Assembly (NCBI RefSeq): GCF_963924675.1
Contig: NC_089221.1
Coordinates: 7,623,851 to 7,687,850, forward strand
Source of the DNA: Phocoena phocoena
Lineage: Eukaryota > Chordata > Mammalia > Artiodactyla > Phocoenidae
Length of the DNA stretch: 64,000 bases
Direction of reading: 5' to 3'
The notes beneath the pieces are model-generated. The model saw only the letters and a list, made by a program, of their open reading frames with translations, did no database searches and was not told the DNA's origin. Positions 13,410 through 26,742 of the stretch are shown one piece after another. The position numbers and the translations under genes are program-made. How positions within the stretch are numbered: the stretch's first letter is position 1; every line of letters starts with the position of its first letter.

Positions 13410-13434
<25 letters not shown>
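13231..13434 (+). mobile_element. CHR-type SINE, 5'-truncated
   Basis: Begins inside the tRNA part at 'CCGCAGTGGTTGAGAG', lacks the usual 'GGGCTTCCCTGG' start, and keeps 'ATGCCGCGGAGCGGC' and the short-form end followed by about 25 A at 13409-13434. The long uninterrupted tail suggests a fairly recent copy. No target-site duplication is obvious. Confidence 0.9.
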
Positions 13435-13440
<6 letters not shown>

Positions 13441-14678
13441 ATCTATGCTTTGTTTGTTGACTTTTTAAAAAACTGTTATGAATGAGTGTTGAATTTTATC
13501 AAACATTTGTTCTGCATCTATTGGAATGACTCTGACATTCTTTCTTCTTAATCTTATTAATATAAAATATATTATTTATAAATTCTCCATTTGCTCATTG
13601 TAAATGTCACACTATGAATATGAACATGTAAGTGCAATGTAAATGTTTATATATGTAAAATTTATATTTGTACATAAAGTCTGATGAATTAAGGTTGTAC
13701 AAGGTTGCACAATATGTACACTGCAGAAAAGAAGATCCTGGCAAAGGGGCATGTGAGAGCTGAAATTCAGCCTGCATCTTTTCCTAAGCCATGAGTTTTG
13801 GCAGAGGGCTGTCTGTCCTCAGAGGAAGGAGCCTAAGAACATGCTGGCTGCCTGCCAAGACCTGAGCCTATGCCGTTGTGACCCTCAGAAGGGGAAAATA
13901 TGTACTACTTCACACAAAGGCACTTTACAGGTTAGCAGTGCTTCTGGGGCTCATCCATTTCTAGCCCTCAAGGTCAATGTCATTTACCAAGCAACTCAAC
14001 CACTGGATATCTTATCTTGGGAGAACTTGCTACAGGATTCTCTCACTTTTAAACAAATTGTCCCTTTCTGTCTACTGCTCAGAATCCCTGCCACCATCTC
14101 TATGAGCTGGCACCACTAGCTCTGATTTTTAATGCCTTTCCCCTACTCAAAGAGGTGGCCACGAGAAAAGGGACACAAATGTTTAAGTGAGGGAGAGAGA
14201 TACAAATACAACTTAAAATGATGAAGACCTGACGCTTCTTGCAAATATGAGTGTTTGGGGACCTCTGGAGAGAATGCTTGATCTCTGCTCCTGGTTTAAA
14301 TTTGTGACAGTTCTCCCTTCATTTGAATTCTTCCAGGGCCTTTCACACAATTCATTGAGCAGCTAGTTTGTGCCAGCTACCGAGAAGGTGCTGAGGATGC
14401 AGGGCTGAGCCACAGAAACAGGGCATCTGCAGTTGGTGGCTTGGAATCTCACAGTGTTCTCTGCAAAGTATCCCCAACCCCATGGGGAATCTCCCCTCTC
14501 TAGTGGAGAGGACCACAGAAAAAGCATCACCCAGCTTTCTCGAAATTCCGGCTCACCAATGATTTCACCCTGGTCCAGTTACAAGGACATGATTGACAGT
14601 TTAAAACTGTGCCAAGCAAAGTTCTGTCTTCCACTGAGACATAAATAGAATGTTTGCAAAGTGTCAGATTGTAAACCC

Positions 14679-14806
14679 TTTTTTTTTTTTTTTTTTTGGC
14701 CACGTCTCGCAGCATGCAGGATCTTAGTTCCCTGATCAGGGATCGAACCCGTGCTGCCTTCAGTGGAAGTGCAGAGTCTTAACCACTGGACCACCACGGA
14801 ATTCCC
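14679..14806 (-). mobile_element. Short tRNA-derived SINE
   Basis: On the minus strand it reads 'GGGAATTCCGTGGTGGTCC', 'GGTTCGATCCCTGATCAGGG', 'GCATGCTGCGAGACGTGGCC', then an A tail (T run 14679-14697). This is the short SINE form related to the 5' half of the chimera at 43.3 kb. Confidence 0.9.
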
Positions 14807-15894
14807 AGACATGTCTTTTATAACACTAGACCCTTACCTTTTTTAACTTGAGTACATATGCTGAAAGTTAATTAAGATGCCTTTCAAACAAATGTGGCAA
14901 AACCCGATAAATGTGTAGTAAACTCATAGCCACACCTACTCAGAGGCCTCCCCTACACAAATATTAGTCTAAAAGCAACAAAAGGGAAATTTTAAGTTCT
15001 GCTAAAGGCCAAGGAACCATGAGTACTGGGAAAAAAGTTACAACTTCTATTGATTTTATACATTTTTTTGCCCAGATCCCAGTAAAAGATAGAAGTGAAG
15101 AGTCAGAATTTTAAAAATTGACAATTTGTATCAGGATGGAATTGGATTTCCTTTGGCCAGATTCCTTTCATTAGGCTGTGACTCCTGGGTCACATCTAAG
15201 AATAATATGATCTATGAGCACCAAGGATGACAAGCAAGAGAGAGCGGGAGAGGCCCTGAGAACGTCATTTAAGATATATGCACCCAAGGAAAAGGCTGCC
15301 AAATCCTCACAAAGGCACCCACGTGGAATGAAACCTCCTTAACAGCCCCAGGAATTGGGGTTTACAGAACCTAGAATCAGCCCCAATGGACCAGAAGTAT
15401 TTACGTTTCCAGTTTACTGGCTGTGCAGGCTAAAGGACCCGTCTGCTTCAATGAGATCCGCAGCGCATGGAGAACACAACAAATGCACTGGAGGTGCTCA
15501 GGCAGATCTCTATTCCGCAGGGTAAACAGGGGGAGTCCCTCAGTGGATACATGGGGGGTACCGGAGGCAAGGCACCCCAACGTGCACCCTCGGGGAAACG
15601 CCAGGGCCTCAGCCAATTCTAGTGCCAGCCCCTCCTGTGGGAGCAAACTAATGGGGACACCATTTGTATTCAAAGTCCCATTGAGCACTCGTCTTCCTAA
15701 CTCTCAGTAACCCCTAAAACACCCAATTGACTTCTCCTAAAATAGTGAGGTGGGGCTTGTCCAGGGAAACCCATCCTGTGTACAGGGGGCTTAAAATTGC
15801 AAACTTGACTCCTTGCATCCTCTGGACACCTGTAGCTTATATTCAATATGCCGCTGTCTACCAGGAGTTGGTGCTATGGGGTTGTTAGTATTTC

Positions 15895-16015
15895 TCGTCC
15901 CAGGCTGAGAGCTCCTTGAGGTCAAGAATAGCAGCTTACCCAGATTCATATTCCACCCAGCCTACATCCCAGGCCGTGGCTCATACACTTAGTTGTTCAA
16001 GACTAACTTGTCGAG
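15895..16015 (+). mobile_element. L2-like 3' fragment
   Basis: 'AGGCTGAGAGCTCCTTGAGGTCAAG' followed by 'CATCCCAGGCCGTGGCTCATAC' and 'AGTTGTTCAAGAC' resembles the L2 3' end. Diverged. Confidence 0.45.
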
Positions 16016-16793
16016 GGAATAGAGCTCGACTCAACATTGACTGGGAGCATGAAGTGCACCAAAGGAAATAATACAACATTTGACTAGCATGCAGGATGAT
16101 GGTCTGCAAAGGGCTCAGGGCCATTACATTTAATTTCTTATTTACAAAGGAGAGCTCAAATATTGGAATCCGTGCAACTTTAAAATATTAAATTCAGATT
16201 TCCTTTTCTAATTGGGTGCTCTGTAATAGTTATATGTACTCAAGTCTTGCCTATGGGGATGTGATAAGGTCTTGGAAGGTCACTGCCAAGTATAATCTAA
16301 TATCAAAACCAATTTTAATGAACTTCATACACTATTACTGCAGGCATATTGGCTTTCAGTGCTAAATTGGATTCGTTTGGAGCAGCCTTGTAAAACTAAT
16401 TAGGAAGAATTCGAAATAGTTTAAGAATATGAACAAGAAGTGAAATGTTCCTAAGCTAATATCATGGAAAGAAAAATTAAATATGAACGAAAGGCAGCTC
16501 CATTGGGGTATGAAGAGTCTCTGTGAAAGAATAACCACAAAATATGTTCCTTTATAAGAAACCGTAAGAAAGAACCAAAGAGTAGACAAAAACAATATAA
16601 TGCACAAGAATGGTCACTTCGTTTGAAAAGATGTCGCTAACATTTTGCCAAATTGCCATCATCTTTTAAAAAAATTAGTACATAAATTGAATAACTAGTT
16701 TCATTTATTCATTTTCTTACACTCTGCTAGGTATTGAGGATATAATCGCAAATAAACTAGATATTGTCCTTGACTTTAAAAATCTCAAATAAT

Positions 16794-16991
16794 GGGATTC
16801 CCTGGTGGCTCAGTGGTTGAGAGTCTGCCTGCCGATGCAGGGGACACGGGTTCGTGCCCCGGTCCGGGAGGATCCCACATGCCGCAGAGCAGCTGGGCCC
16901 TTGAGCCATGGCCGCTGAGCCTGCGCGTCCGGAGCCTGTGCTCCGCGGCGGAAGAGGCCACAACAGTGAGAGGCCCACGTACGGCAAAAAA
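16794..16991 (+). mobile_element. CHR-type SINE
   Basis: 'GGGATTCCCTGGTGGCTCAG' through 'GAGAGGCCCACGTACGGC' and an A tail. Exact 13-bp target-site duplication AAAATCTCAAATA at 16779-16791 and 16992-17004. Confidence 0.96.
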
Positions 16992-17308
16992 AAAATCTCA
17001 AATATCTTCTTTTTGGTATCAATAAGTTTAAAAACAAATTAATTTATCTCATATTAATGTTATGGAACGTTCCCCTTTGAAATAGGACTAAACTCAAGTT
17101 TCTATGACATATTTGGGGGCAACACTGACCTTAATTTATGTTTTTTTAGGTTTAGAAGCACCTATTAAAGTTGAAATAACGATTTTGGGAAAGTAGCAAA
17201 TTTCAGAATAAGGTCTATACATCTACACACCCACATGGATTTGCATGCCTAACGTCAGGTATGTATTTACAATTAGATGGCTGCTTTTAGATAGTAAAAT
17301 CTAGACGA

Positions 17309-17328
17309 TTTTTTTTTTTTTTTTTTTT
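17309..17328. repeat. Poly(T) run
   Basis: About 19 consecutive T with no SINE or L1 body attached that I can see. Confidence 0.8.
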
Positions 17329-17659
17329 GCTGTAAGGGAAAATAATTGAAAACATGATGTGGCTTACCTGCTTGAAATCACTGATGGGTTTATATTGTGG
17401 AAATATTAACACAAGAAAGTTATCCTAGCACCAATTATGTAACTGCAGTAGCAAGTAAGTAAGAGTCAAATGGCTATCTATGCCCTTTAGTCTGATACCC
17501 AAGACCTTTCAGGAATGAAACAGCTTACTTTCCCTGTCTGCGTCTTGCCATATTCCTTTATGCATCCTCAACCACGCAAATGACACTACTTACGGATCAC
17601 AGTGTATTCCCCATGCCCTTTGATTCACAGCCTTCGTTCATGTTTCGTTCACAGAGAAG

Positions 17660-17935
17660 CTCCCATTCCCATCTCAACTTGGCCAAATCCTAGCCACACC
17701 TTTGGGACCCTTGACCCAGCCAGCCAGAGGTAACCTCTCCCTCCTCTGGACTCACTGTTTTCTCTTAATGGTTCCATTGGCATTCCTGGCTTCTTCCTTA
17801 TATTCTGGCCATTAGATTTATATTTTTCTCCCTTGGTTCAGAGTTTTCTTGTATGCATCTGCATCCCTTCATCTTCCATAGGACCTCGTACAGTTCTTTA
17901 CACACAGTAAATAGTCAACATTTTTGGCTGACTAC
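17660..17935 (+). mobile_element. L2-like fragment
   Basis: 'TAACCTCTCCCTCCTCTGGACTC', 'CATAGGACCTCGTACAGTTC' and 'CACACAGTAAATAGTCAAC' follow the usual L2 3' order. Diverged. Confidence 0.5.
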
Positions 17936-19499
17936 TCATAGATGAAAAGATCTGAAAATTCTACAGAGGGTAGAATGGAAGACATGAATCAGTAACTGAA
18001 GTCATTGAGAATGTTCTTTTCTTCCATATGTGAAACTGTCTAGAAATTAACAATTATATATGAGATCACACCAAGCTTTAGGGGAATCAATTATCAAACA
18101 CGACTCATGTAACAGGCAGAGTTCCTTTCCACCCTTCACTTTCAGATGTCAAGGCTTATCCCTAAAAGCTATTAGCAGCGGCAAGAAGATAAGAGAAGGA
18201 AATCAATTACGTAAGCTTCCTAAGGAAAACTGCTCCGCGAACATCAGAGAGCTCCTCCTGAGGTCTGGATTCCATCTGTTTGCCCCTGCTATTTTTGTCT
18301 CTCTCCCTTTTGAGAGGCGATTCCTCATGTGCTTCTGTGGAGTCTGAATAATTTTATAAGGTAGATTCCACAGCTTATTTCTTACAGCCACTGCCATTTC
18401 TTTTTCCCACATGATGACACTCGAGTTCCTTGAAAGACTGCTTTTCAATAGTTGTAAACTGGGCGATTTCATGGGACTAGGATAGACTGGAACAGATGTG
18501 GAAAACCTTTCACATCATGATAGAAGCAAGATCCCAAATAGTAGTGTGTAGGATGTAACTTTCTCACGCAGCTTGGCTTATATAATAATGCAAGAATGTG
18601 ACATGGTACGGGCCAACTCCATCTTCAAGAGCCTCTATTGCAACTATTTCTTTCAAACCAGAACCTCATGAGATTCTGCATGTCAAACAGATCTTGAAAA
18701 AAACACACCGTGGAGTGAAATGAACAGACAACTGTTCTAAGAATGTCTGTTGTTATAGCACATCCTTAGATCACAGAGCAAAATAATTCAGCTTTTTAAT
18801 TATTCTGACAAATGTTGAAGGCTTCTAAATGGAACCTTGTATTTCTACTTAGAAAAAAATCTAAGTGGAGCAGTAGCTTCTTTATTCTTTCTTGTATTCA
18901 CATAGATGAGTGCTGAGCTAGGCTTTTATTCTTAGAAAATTTGAGGATTAATAAAGGGATAACACTTGGGAAGAAAGAAACCATGGCATCTGTGAAAATT
19001 ACTCAGTGCTTTAAAGCATTTTTTTTCACGTTCCAACATCTGTTACTTCCTTCTTTACTTAATTACAAGTTGCTTTGAAAATTATTATGTATGTGCGTTG
19101 CTTTAACAACTGAAATTATACATGTTCAGTAATTCCATTGGAGGCACTCAGATGAAATAATAAAAAATAGGAAATGCAAATCTTAAGCAAAACACCAATT
19201 AAAACATATTGTTGATATAATGAAACACTTACGCTACTTCCTCCAAAAGGAACAACTGTAGGCCATGAATAAAACCAAGTGACAAGTATAACAAGTATCA
19301 AAACTTATTTTCAAACTCTCTGGCTGCAATAGCGCACATGTGAACTCTTTCTACAACACACCTCACTCTTGCTAAATCAAAATTGGCACTAAATAATATT
19401 TTGAACGACAGCACCCACAAACCAAAACAAACCAATGAACAGACTTGTGCATGGACCAGTTCAGGTTAAGCTTCACAAGTGAAGAATCCTTCCCAAGTT

Positions 19500-19580
19500 T
19501 TAAGCAGGAACCATGAGTCCCTTACTCACTGTGGTATCCCCAGAGCCTGTTATAGGGCAGAAGCTTAATAGTTATTCAAT
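19500..19580 (+). mobile_element. L2-like 3' end fragment
   Basis: 'GGTATCCCCAGAGCCTGTTATAGGGC' followed by 'AATAGTTATTCAATAATAATGG' resembles the last bases of L2. Confidence 0.4.
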
Positions 19581-20823
19581 AATAATGGCATGAAAATGAG
19601 TAAAAAACTAAGATGCTCAGATTCTACCTACATTAGTATGAGTGCATGCAAACATCTATTAAGACTGTGATGTATGCAGGTCTTGCAAACCTGAGTCAGC
19701 ACAAGAGGCGCAATCAATTAAGTAAATGACAAAAGGCTTTGCTGATCAGAGGGATGTCTCCCCAGGCTTTTGTTTTCTTGTTTATTTCCTTGCTTTTAGA
19801 GGGGATTTTAGAAATGAGTCAGCTGAGTCAGTATGTTGGCTTCTATAACATAGAACCTACAGGAGATCAGACCCCGGCTTCCCTCCATCTTTCCCATCGG
19901 CTGGTTGAGCAGAGTTAGTCTCAAGTAGAACCACAGGTCTCAGAGTGGGATGGCTGGATGGACAGAATGTTCTCATGCAGCCATGGCTCAAGGTACTGTA
20001 AGATATGAAAATATATCCTGGAAACATGGCCCCAGCCTGTGCAGTGAAGTGCCGGACTGAAATATGATTTTTTAAAATTGGGGTGTGGAGGGAAATACCC
20101 AAGTGCTATAGTGCATCCTTGATGCTACAAACTGCACATGGAGGACAGGAAGTCCTCAACTCCAGATGAGAAGGACGGCGACACAGCACATCATATAAAG
20201 GCCAACTTGACAGGATGAATAAATTACTTTTTAGAAACTATGAACAAGCAAAGCCTTTTCAGACTCCAAGAGAACGTTCTCTTTAATTGCTGTGGCAAGT
20301 GCCCGGCGCAACCCGAAGGAGACAAGGTGAGCTACAGAAATTGACCAAAAATAAGTGTCCAAATTGACAGAGACATCAAATCGACTAAATTACCCCGGGA
20401 GTGTTCTCTGTGGATAATCCACAATTAGCCCAGAGTGTCAACAGGCCTACAAAGACTGAAGATGCATTTGGAAAAGACTATTCCCTAATTGTTTTTATAG
20501 GAACTTCTACTAAGGCTTTAAATTTAGAAAGCCACATTTAATTACTCATTTTGTAGCAGGTAAAAATCTGGCATCATTTAAAAGAGGCCTGGGTTTCCTA
20601 TAGCTGAGTATTTATTTATGCCATTAGAAAATCAGTTTCTTCTGTGTGTACTGTGTATTTGAGTAGGCCTACAAAAGATTTTTAAGCTCATGGTCATTTA
20701 GTGGAAATTGTTATGGCTGAGAATTCTGTTACTGTGTTTCCATAAGTACATTTTAGGTATTTTAATATCAGGTACTGGAAAACCTTTATCGTGGAATTTG
20801 TTGGTAAACTGTAAAGGAAGAAT

Positions 20824-20862
20824 TTGTGTGTGTGTTTGTGTGTGTACGTGTCTGTCTGTCTC
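20824..20862. repeat. (TG)n-rich low-complexity run
   Basis: Interrupted TG and TCTG units. Confidence 0.7.
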
Positions 20863-22489
20863 ACTTAAGTCACTTTTACAACAGAAGACCTCTATTCATG
20901 AAAACTCTTTTCAACTGACTTTGCAATCACTGTATTTGAATTGTTATAGGCAGAAACAAACCTGATTCTTTGCAAAGAAATCTGGGCAACAGACACTTCC
21001 AACATTATAAATAAAACATTTTTGTGAAATGCTCCAGATCTCCACACCAACTATAATTACCAGAGCTTGTAGAATAATTTTTGTGCTCTAGAGGCAGACT
21101 TTTGATGGATTAACTCCTACAATCCATCATTTTCTCTTCTCTCCATCTGCATCATACATCATTCTTGAACTTGATGACCAAACTTCCAGGTCTAAATTTC
21201 AGAATGCCTACACTTCTTCAGCTCTCCAGTACTCCTCCTTGCTTTTGCGTACTGATATTAACTTTTTCAAAGTACTCAAGCCTCTTTTAACAACATGTGG
21301 CATCTTTACACTGACAATCTTTCGTCTTTGCAAGCTCTTCACTGAGATCTCACATAACAAAGGAAAGCCAATTTTGCATTCCCATGCTTTGGAAGGTGTA
21401 ACATCCAGCCAGTTTTAGCTAGGGAGAGCGATCGTTCCCCTTGCAGAAGAATATGTGGAAATACACGTGAATGCATTTTATAAGCACAGTGCAGTGGAAG
21501 AGTGATGGTGATGAAAAATATTATTTTTATCTATAAAAACGTTTCACTGTTTCCACTGATTAAGACTCAACTATTTAAGTTTTACTTAATTTTATTTATT
21601 AAATTGTACTTCAGAAAATAGCCTTTTTAGAATTACGAAATGGTATTTTCATAAACAATGGATAAAGCTAACTGTATCTAACCCAGAAGGGCCACTGGCT
21701 CATTAAAGTAACTAGAGCTTCCAGACAGCTCAGTGAGTAGCCCATACAAGAAGGCCAGGCGAGAGGTCAGCGTCTGTGACCGAGCTTTCAAGGTATTGCT
21801 GGGGCAGCAAATAAACATGCAGAAATGGATCTTGGTCCAAAGTGAAATAATAACCCTTTAACTAACACATACAGCTTAATGTCAACTGGCAATGCTCAAG
21901 TACCTCAATCTAGCATAAGCTGGGTTTACCTTGTACAAACTTAACAAAAGCAAACAAACGTAATGGGACAAAGAGAAAAGGCGCTATGTACCTCCTCGTA
22001 GAAATGTTCCCGTCCTCCACGGCAGGACTGTGGATCTCTAGAAAACCACCTTTAAAAGTGAGGAAACACCAAACCGGAGTGCAAAGGAAACCAACCACCC
22101 ATACCATCAAGCAGCCAACTCAAAAACTACTTGTTCAGGTTTAAAAACTTCAGTCTCTCCCAGCTAAGGTTTCCTCTATATTTTATGCAGAAAGGAGGTG
22201 CCAGCTATCCCATCTGAAGAGAAGCAGGTGCCATTGCAAGGAGGTTATTATTCTCTTGAAGGTAATTTAGTACTAAAAAAGGAAAGAAAGATGGGGCAGT
22301 AAAGATAACTATCATTTAGGAGAAAAGGAAATGAGCCTTCTAATAACTCCTTTTTGAACGGATCCAGCTTTGTGGGTGGGGACATTACCTCCTGTCAGTT
22401 AATCAGCTCTTGTTCTAGCATCTTCTGAGGAGGCCACAGCATCCTGGACCTTTCAGCTCCTTAGGGGCAGAAGACCTGGACCCAGGGTC

Positions 22490-22590
22490 TTGCTCTGACA
22501 ACCTCAGGGTTTCGCGTCCATAAACTATTTTCTCTGGGCCCAGATTTTCTTATTTGGAAAACCAGGAACACATGAGATGACATTTCTCAA
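22490..22590 (-). mobile_element. MIR-like fragment
   Basis: 'CTTGCTCTGACAACCTCAGGG', 'CTCTGGGCCCAGATTTTCTTATTTGG' and 'AAACCAGG' resemble a reversed MIR. Confidence 0.4.
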
Positions 22591-23479
22591 AATATTTTGC
22601 GAACTCCACTGTGCTACACAAAAACAAGTTATCTTTGTAATACTGTCATTATTTTCATACATTACAACCTATTTAAACTTCCAACTGCCAGGTTTTACTT
22701 GCTTCTAAATGTATCCATGGTGCCATTACTTGACCCAAACAAGTGTTAGTGTGTCATATCAACTCTGATTAACCTTCATGGAATCCCTTTGACAGCATGT
22801 ATTGATTTTAATGTCTTTATTCTCGACCTTTCAGGGGCTTCTGTGGTCCAGCTCCTTTGTATCTGGGATATAGATATCTCTCCTACATGCTCCCTGCTGA
22901 TATGTGAAATCACAGCTTGTGTCAACTGTTTTACGCCGTGAGTGATACTTCAGTAATAAATATAGTGCTGGCAGGAGTCAGTCTGTTTCTGCTTTTGAAT
23001 GATCTTTGCTGTATGTGACAGTCTTTAGCTTTATTCTTTCACGCATCTGCTAAACCTTCGAGGGAATTCCGAGTTACATTAATTTGAGAAGCAATTCTAT
23101 TTATGCACCGTACCATTTTGTCTTTCTTCCTTTCTTGTGTTGTAATTTTCAAACAAAACATCTAGTTAAGATTTGGGCTGTGAGTTCAATTAATTTCCAT
23201 GATCATGGGAATCTATTAACGGAATTTTCATGGTTGGCAGAAAGGATATTATTGCAATATTATGGACATCAAGGGTGCTAATGAAGAAGAGGAGCGTTAT
23301 GGAAAAAAAAGAAAAACCCTCCTCTTTCTTTTAAGATACACTTTGTACTTAATAAGAGTAAAGAAAATTAAACCTTATCATTTATTACTTAACATTAATC
23401 AAAAATATTATGCAAATGTAGTTGTGTATTTAAATTCTATTTGTGCCCAGAGAACCAGTTCTCAAATGCTGGCCTAGTC

Positions 23480-24482
23480 ACCCACTAGCAACTGGGTACT
23501 GGCGAAGTTCATTAATCTTTCTCAAGTTGAGTTTTCCCATCTCCAAGTGGAGAAAATAATAAAAACTGCCTAACAGGGGCACAGGGAAAATAAACATAAC
23601 CTATTTTGATCACTCTTAGTACAGTACCCGGCCGCAGGTGCTCCATAAAAGTTAATTATTTGATCATGGAACACAGAATTTCTGTCTATCATAACACACC
23701 TAAATAGTAACTCCAGTGTGCTTGGTTATAGTTTCAATATTTCATTTGATATCAAGCAGTAAGTTGGGATTTGTAAGACTTGATATAACAATTATCATCA
23801 TGGCTATCGTATATGACTGAAAAGGTTAAAAATTAAACAAAAATATGCCAAAGGTAATTAAGCCCCAAGTGGCTATTCTAAAATGATCTAATAATTTTAC
23901 GTCAAAATAATTATAACCTCAAACTTCTAAGTCACTGCTGTGGTCTAGGCTTGAATCCCAGCAGTGGGACCTGGAACAGACCCTGACCCTCTCTCTCAGC
24001 CCATCTTCTCGCAGGTAGAAGGGAAAGAGTGAGCAGAATGGTGCCACTTCTCCCTGAGGCCCACCCTTCTAGGGGCAGGCTCAGTGCCCTCGGGCACTTT
24101 ACCCTGGGCTGTCTCACTCTCCTTCATCCATAAGCACTGGTGTAGCAGAGTCACACTTACAGAGTTGTAACAGAATGAGAGCAGATAGATCGCACCCAGC
24201 TCTCAGCAAGTACTCAATAAAGAACGCCATTTCTCCTTATTTCTATTGCCATCCAGGGTTACTGTGAGCACTTTGTTATATGACACAGGAGTCCAGCCTA
24301 TCATAACGTGCCTGGATAACAACCCGAGTTTGTCTAATGATAACCTCGTTTCAGTAATCCATGTGACACTATGCAGTAAGCTAGGATTTACAAGACTTGA
24401 TCTGACAATCATCATCATGGTTACCAGGTATTATCAAAAGAGGTTAAAAGCGAAACACATATGCCAAATATAGGTAACATAA
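23480..24482. repeat. Diverged 617-bp tandem duplication containing MIR sequence
   Basis: Unit 1 (about 23.48-23.86 kb) and unit 2 (about 24.10-24.48 kb) share, in the same order, 'CTATCATAAC', 'AGTAAG', 'TAAGACTTGAT' or 'CAAGACTTGAT', 'ATCATCATGG', 'GGTTAAAA' and 'ATATGCCAAA'. Anchors AAGACT (23775 and 24392) and TGG (23801 and 24418) both give a spacing of 617. Both units also carry MIR-like text upstream ('GTGCTCCATAAAAG' and 'AGTACTCAATAAAG'). Confidence 0.75.
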
Positions 24483-25317
24483 AATAATTTAAATTTAATG
24501 TAAATTTATATATCTCTATAAATACACATTATAAATTACACAAATATTAATATAAAAGTAACTTTAAATAGAAAAACATAAAATGTGACTTGTTAATGGT
24601 ATATTATTCAAGAATAGAAACATTTTCCTGGAGACTGTGACTTGATGCCAATAATGATGGTGACAATTTCTATTTCTGTTTGCCTATGTTACTTTGTCAC
24701 TGAGTAGGATATATAGACATGTATCTCGTACATTCTGTGTATCCTCCGAGACAGCCAGGTGTTTGCATTCGAGGATGCAGCCTGGAGATGTGAAACAGGG
24801 CCCCAAGTGTCCTGCCGACTCAGAGGCAGAGCTGGGGGGTGGCTTTTCCTCTCTCACCTGCCTACTCGCTCTGGGAGGCCACAGGAGTGAAGGGATGCTG
24901 TGGAGAGCTGGGGAGGAGCAGCGGGGACCGGAGGAACCCAGCACTCCTGCAGGTTCTAGACAAGCTCACTTGGAAGTGGGAGAAAATGTCTGTCCATTAA
25001 GGATCCTGATGTACCTCATTCCAAACTCATCAGAGACCTCCGCCACCAGGGAAGGACACGTGTGCCACCAGGGTCCAGAGAAGGGGTACCAGGATCACAA
25101 CAGAATCAGTCATTTCAGGGCCAGGGAACTTGGACTCTAGCTGGCTTTGCCCTGCACTTCGCGGAGGAAGACAGGGGCCCCGAGGATAGTGGGTGGGCCT
25201 TGGAGTCACACAATTAACTGACTGCAAAAGATCCAGGCCCTCCCTCTGTACGCGTCAATCAGCTCCCCAAACAACCCAAGGCTCCATGGGCCCCCAAGAC
25301 TCCAACATCTGGAACTT

Positions 25318-26046
25318 ACTTTTCTTTAACTTTACTTTTTATTATTTTATTTTGTCATGGTAAACATGACAAACATTTAACATGAGATCCACCTTCTTAA
25401 ATATTTCAGGGTTCAGTACCGTGTTGTTGACAGAAGGCACAATGTTGTAGAGGATACCTCTAGAACGTGCTCATCTCGCTCAGATAAAACTTGATTTCCC
25501 CATTTCCCTCTCCATGCAGTCTCTGGCAGCCACACTTGCGCTCTTTGAAACTATGTATCTGACTATTTCAGATACCTCCTGTAAGTGGACTCACATGGTA
25601 TTTGCCTTTCTGTGACCGGCTAATTTCACTTCTAGCACCAATTTCACTTAATGTCCTCGAGGTTCGTTGATGTTGCCACATAAGGTAGAATTTCCTTCTT
25701 TTTTAAAGCCTGAGTGGTATTCCATTGTACGTCTCTACTGCATTTTCTTTATCCATTCATCTGTAGATAGACATTTAGGTTGTTTCCGCATCCCGGCTAT
25801 TGTGAATAGTGCTGCAATGAACATGGGAGTGCAGAGTGCTTTTCAAGATCCTGATTTCAATTCTTCTGGATGTGGAGAAATTGGAACCCTTGCATGCTTT
25901 GGATGGGAATGCAAAATGATGCAGCCGCTACTGGAAACATCGTGGAGGTTCCTCAAACAATTAAAAATAAAACTACCACACGACCCAGCAAGCCCACTTC
26001 TACATATTTAAGCAAAAGAACTGAAATCAGAATTGTGAAGAGATAT
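25318..26046 (-). mobile_element. 5'-inverted (twin-primed) L1 3' end
   Basis: 25318-25865 is an L1 3' segment on the minus strand (in plus orientation it shows 'GGTATTCCATTGTACG', 'CTTTATCCATTCATCTG' and 'GTGAATAGTGCTGCAATG'). It is followed directly by 25866-26046, the preceding part of L1 ORF2 on the plus strand ('GAGAAATTGGAACCC', 'AGGTTCCTCAAACAATTAAA'). The whole is flanked by a 15-bp duplication, CAACATCTGGAACTT at 25303-25317 and CAACATTTGGAACTT at 26047-26061, with one mismatch. This is the classic structure of twin-primed L1 insertion. Confidence 0.85.
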
Positions 26047-26742
26047 CAACATTTGGAACTTTAAGAACAGAGTTTCACAGAAAAAACAAATGGCTCTCAA
26101 TGAGGGTCTTTAACTGTCTGAACTGACCGTCTCTTATTGAGATTTAAATAAAGGCGTGGAGGTTTAATCAAAGACAAGGACGTATGAATATCACGGGTGA
26201 AATACGGGAAACCTTTTCATGAAACTTCAGTTTAAAAATGGTGGCACAAGAAAAGTTTCTCAAGTCTTTTTATCCCGTTCATACCTGAAATTGAAACCAA
26301 CTCTTTTTTATTGGCTGCTGTAGTGCTCAGGAAATTCAAATTGTTATACTTTTCACAAAGCTGTCCTTTACTGTGTAAATAACATTCCATTAGTATACAG
26401 TCATTTGTAATAAGCTTGGACTCAGAGAAGCAGCTGAAGCCCAGGAATAACAATGAAAGAAATGAGAGTAGGAAAGAGAACTCACAGGGAAGGTGAGACC
26501 TTGTGGCTGAACGTCAGGGGCACCACCGCGCCTGATACAGCAGCTCTAGGAGGGATGAATGATCACCCTCTTCTTAGTGGGGGAGACAGAGACTCAGAAC
26601 TATCACCTGACTTGTCATCCAGCCAGATATCGGCAAGGAGATAATCAATTTCATGAATCCAAAATTCATAAATTATACTTACAGCCACTACCATTTTTTC
26701 CAATTTAAAATGTCCTTACATTTGTTTCTTAATTCTGTTTTT

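Noticed and set aside
15401..15710. Overlapping 95-codon frames on both strands
   Set aside because: Neither has similarity I recognise. Mutual overlap suggests a chance stop-poor GC-rich patch.
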